A stretch of DNA of 15,967 bases, taken from assembly GCA_044238875.1 (NCBI GenBank), contig JBIICM010000040.1, forward strand, positions 1 through 15,967. The letters run 5' to 3'. Source of the DNA: JAIBAI01 sp044238875 (lineage in GTDB: Bacteria > Bacteroidota > Bacteroidia > M30B66). A program made the position numbers and the translations under genes. Position 1 is the first letter of the stretch. The number at the start of each line of letters is the position of its first letter. Shown here in pieces: positions 15,679 through 15,967 of the stretch. The notes under the pieces are model-generated. The model was given only the letters and a program-made list of their open reading frames with translations. It was not told the DNA's origin and did not search any database.

Positions 15679-15967
15679 ATGAACCGTTTCATCGTTTTTT
15701 TTCTTGTAATTTTTAGTCTGATTTCCGAATTGTTGGCAAGCGCTCCAATAACCGGCCGCGGCTTCATACCCAATGCCGGTCAGTGGCCACAAACCGTTAG
15801 ATTTAAAACGGAAGTGCCCTCGGGGCAATTATACCTTGGAGATAAAAGTTTAATATGGAATTTCTATGATTCCGGTACTTTGCACCGCCATCACGGTGGA
15901 AGTAAAAAGGAAGAAAAGGCGGAAAACATCAACGGTCAGGTAGTAAAAATGTCCTTCCCCGGGTGTC
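15679..15967 (+). CDS. N-terminus of a large Bacteroidota surface protein (NAGQWP domain), cut by the window end
   Basis: The first 96 residues are visible and the frame stays open to the window edge. Residues 1-21 are a signal peptide (NRFIVFFLVIFSLISELLAS). From about 27 the sequence GFIPNAGQWPQTVRFKTEVP followed by LYLGDKSLIWNFYD matches the N-terminal domain (DUF7948-like, typical form 'F-x-E/P-N-x-GQWP ... V-x-F') found at the start of many long Bacteroidota proteins. Those usually continue with SBBP beta-propeller repeats and end in a T9SS sorting domain. The charged stretch HHGGSKKEEKAE at about 72-83 is a loop insertion. The gene follows the type B cargo gene after 70 bases and has a candidate promoter box. 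The C-terminal fate cannot be seen here. Confidence 0.8.
   Translation, partial: MNRFIVFFLVIFSLISELLASAPITGRGFIPNAGQWPQTVRFKTEVPSGQLYLGDKSLIWNFYDSGTLHRHHGGSKKEEKAENINGQVVKMSFPGC

Overview
The window looks like Bacteroidota DNA. Two proteins end in type IX secretion (T9SS) sorting domains, one type A and one type B. A third, partial gene starts like the large Bacteroidota surface proteins that open with a 'NAGQWP'-type domain. Genes start in A-rich leaders without strong Shine-Dalgarno sequences. Upstream of two starts there are perfect copies of the Bacteroidota -7 promoter box (TAnnTTTG). No rRNA, tRNA, CRISPR array, transposase or phage gene was seen.

Layout. (1) Positions 40-5502, minus strand: a probable three-gene operon read leftwards. 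It encodes an exported two-domain M16 zinc protease, then an S9A prolyl oligopeptidase overlapping it by one base (TGATG), then a small acidic protein of unknown function 34 bases further on. (2) Positions 5503-6033: a 531-bp divergent intergenic region. It holds a LacI-type operator-like palindrome near the protease start, a run of hairpins between about 5679 and 5928 that resembles a dispersed intergenic repeat, and a well-formed promoter for the next gene. (3) Positions 6034-8630, plus strand: a NarL/DegU-type two-component system. The kinase has an exported TPR sensor, one membrane helix and HisKA_3/HATPase domains; the response regulator has receiver and LuxR-type HTH domains. A perfect palindrome lies in the regulator's promoter region. 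(4) Positions 8636-15967, plus strand: three successive T9SS-type exported proteins. These are a 1493-residue duplicated parallel beta-helix protein with PKD and type A sorting domains, a 776-residue multidomain protein with a SprB-like repeat and type B sorting domain, and the first 96 residues of a further large surface protein.

How they may fit together. The first secreted beta-helix gene starts 5 bases after the response-regulator stop codon, so the signalling pair and the surface protein are probably co-expressed. A reasonable inference is an envelope-sensing two-component system that controls itself and an adjacent set of T9SS-exported adhesin-like proteins. The divergent protease operon looks like a general peptide-degrading unit and may be unrelated. 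The kinase gene is visibly more AT-rich than the protease operon. Nothing here proves a new system; the strongest leads are the sensor-regulator-cargo arrangement, the internal duplication in the beta-helix protein, and the structured intergenic region.
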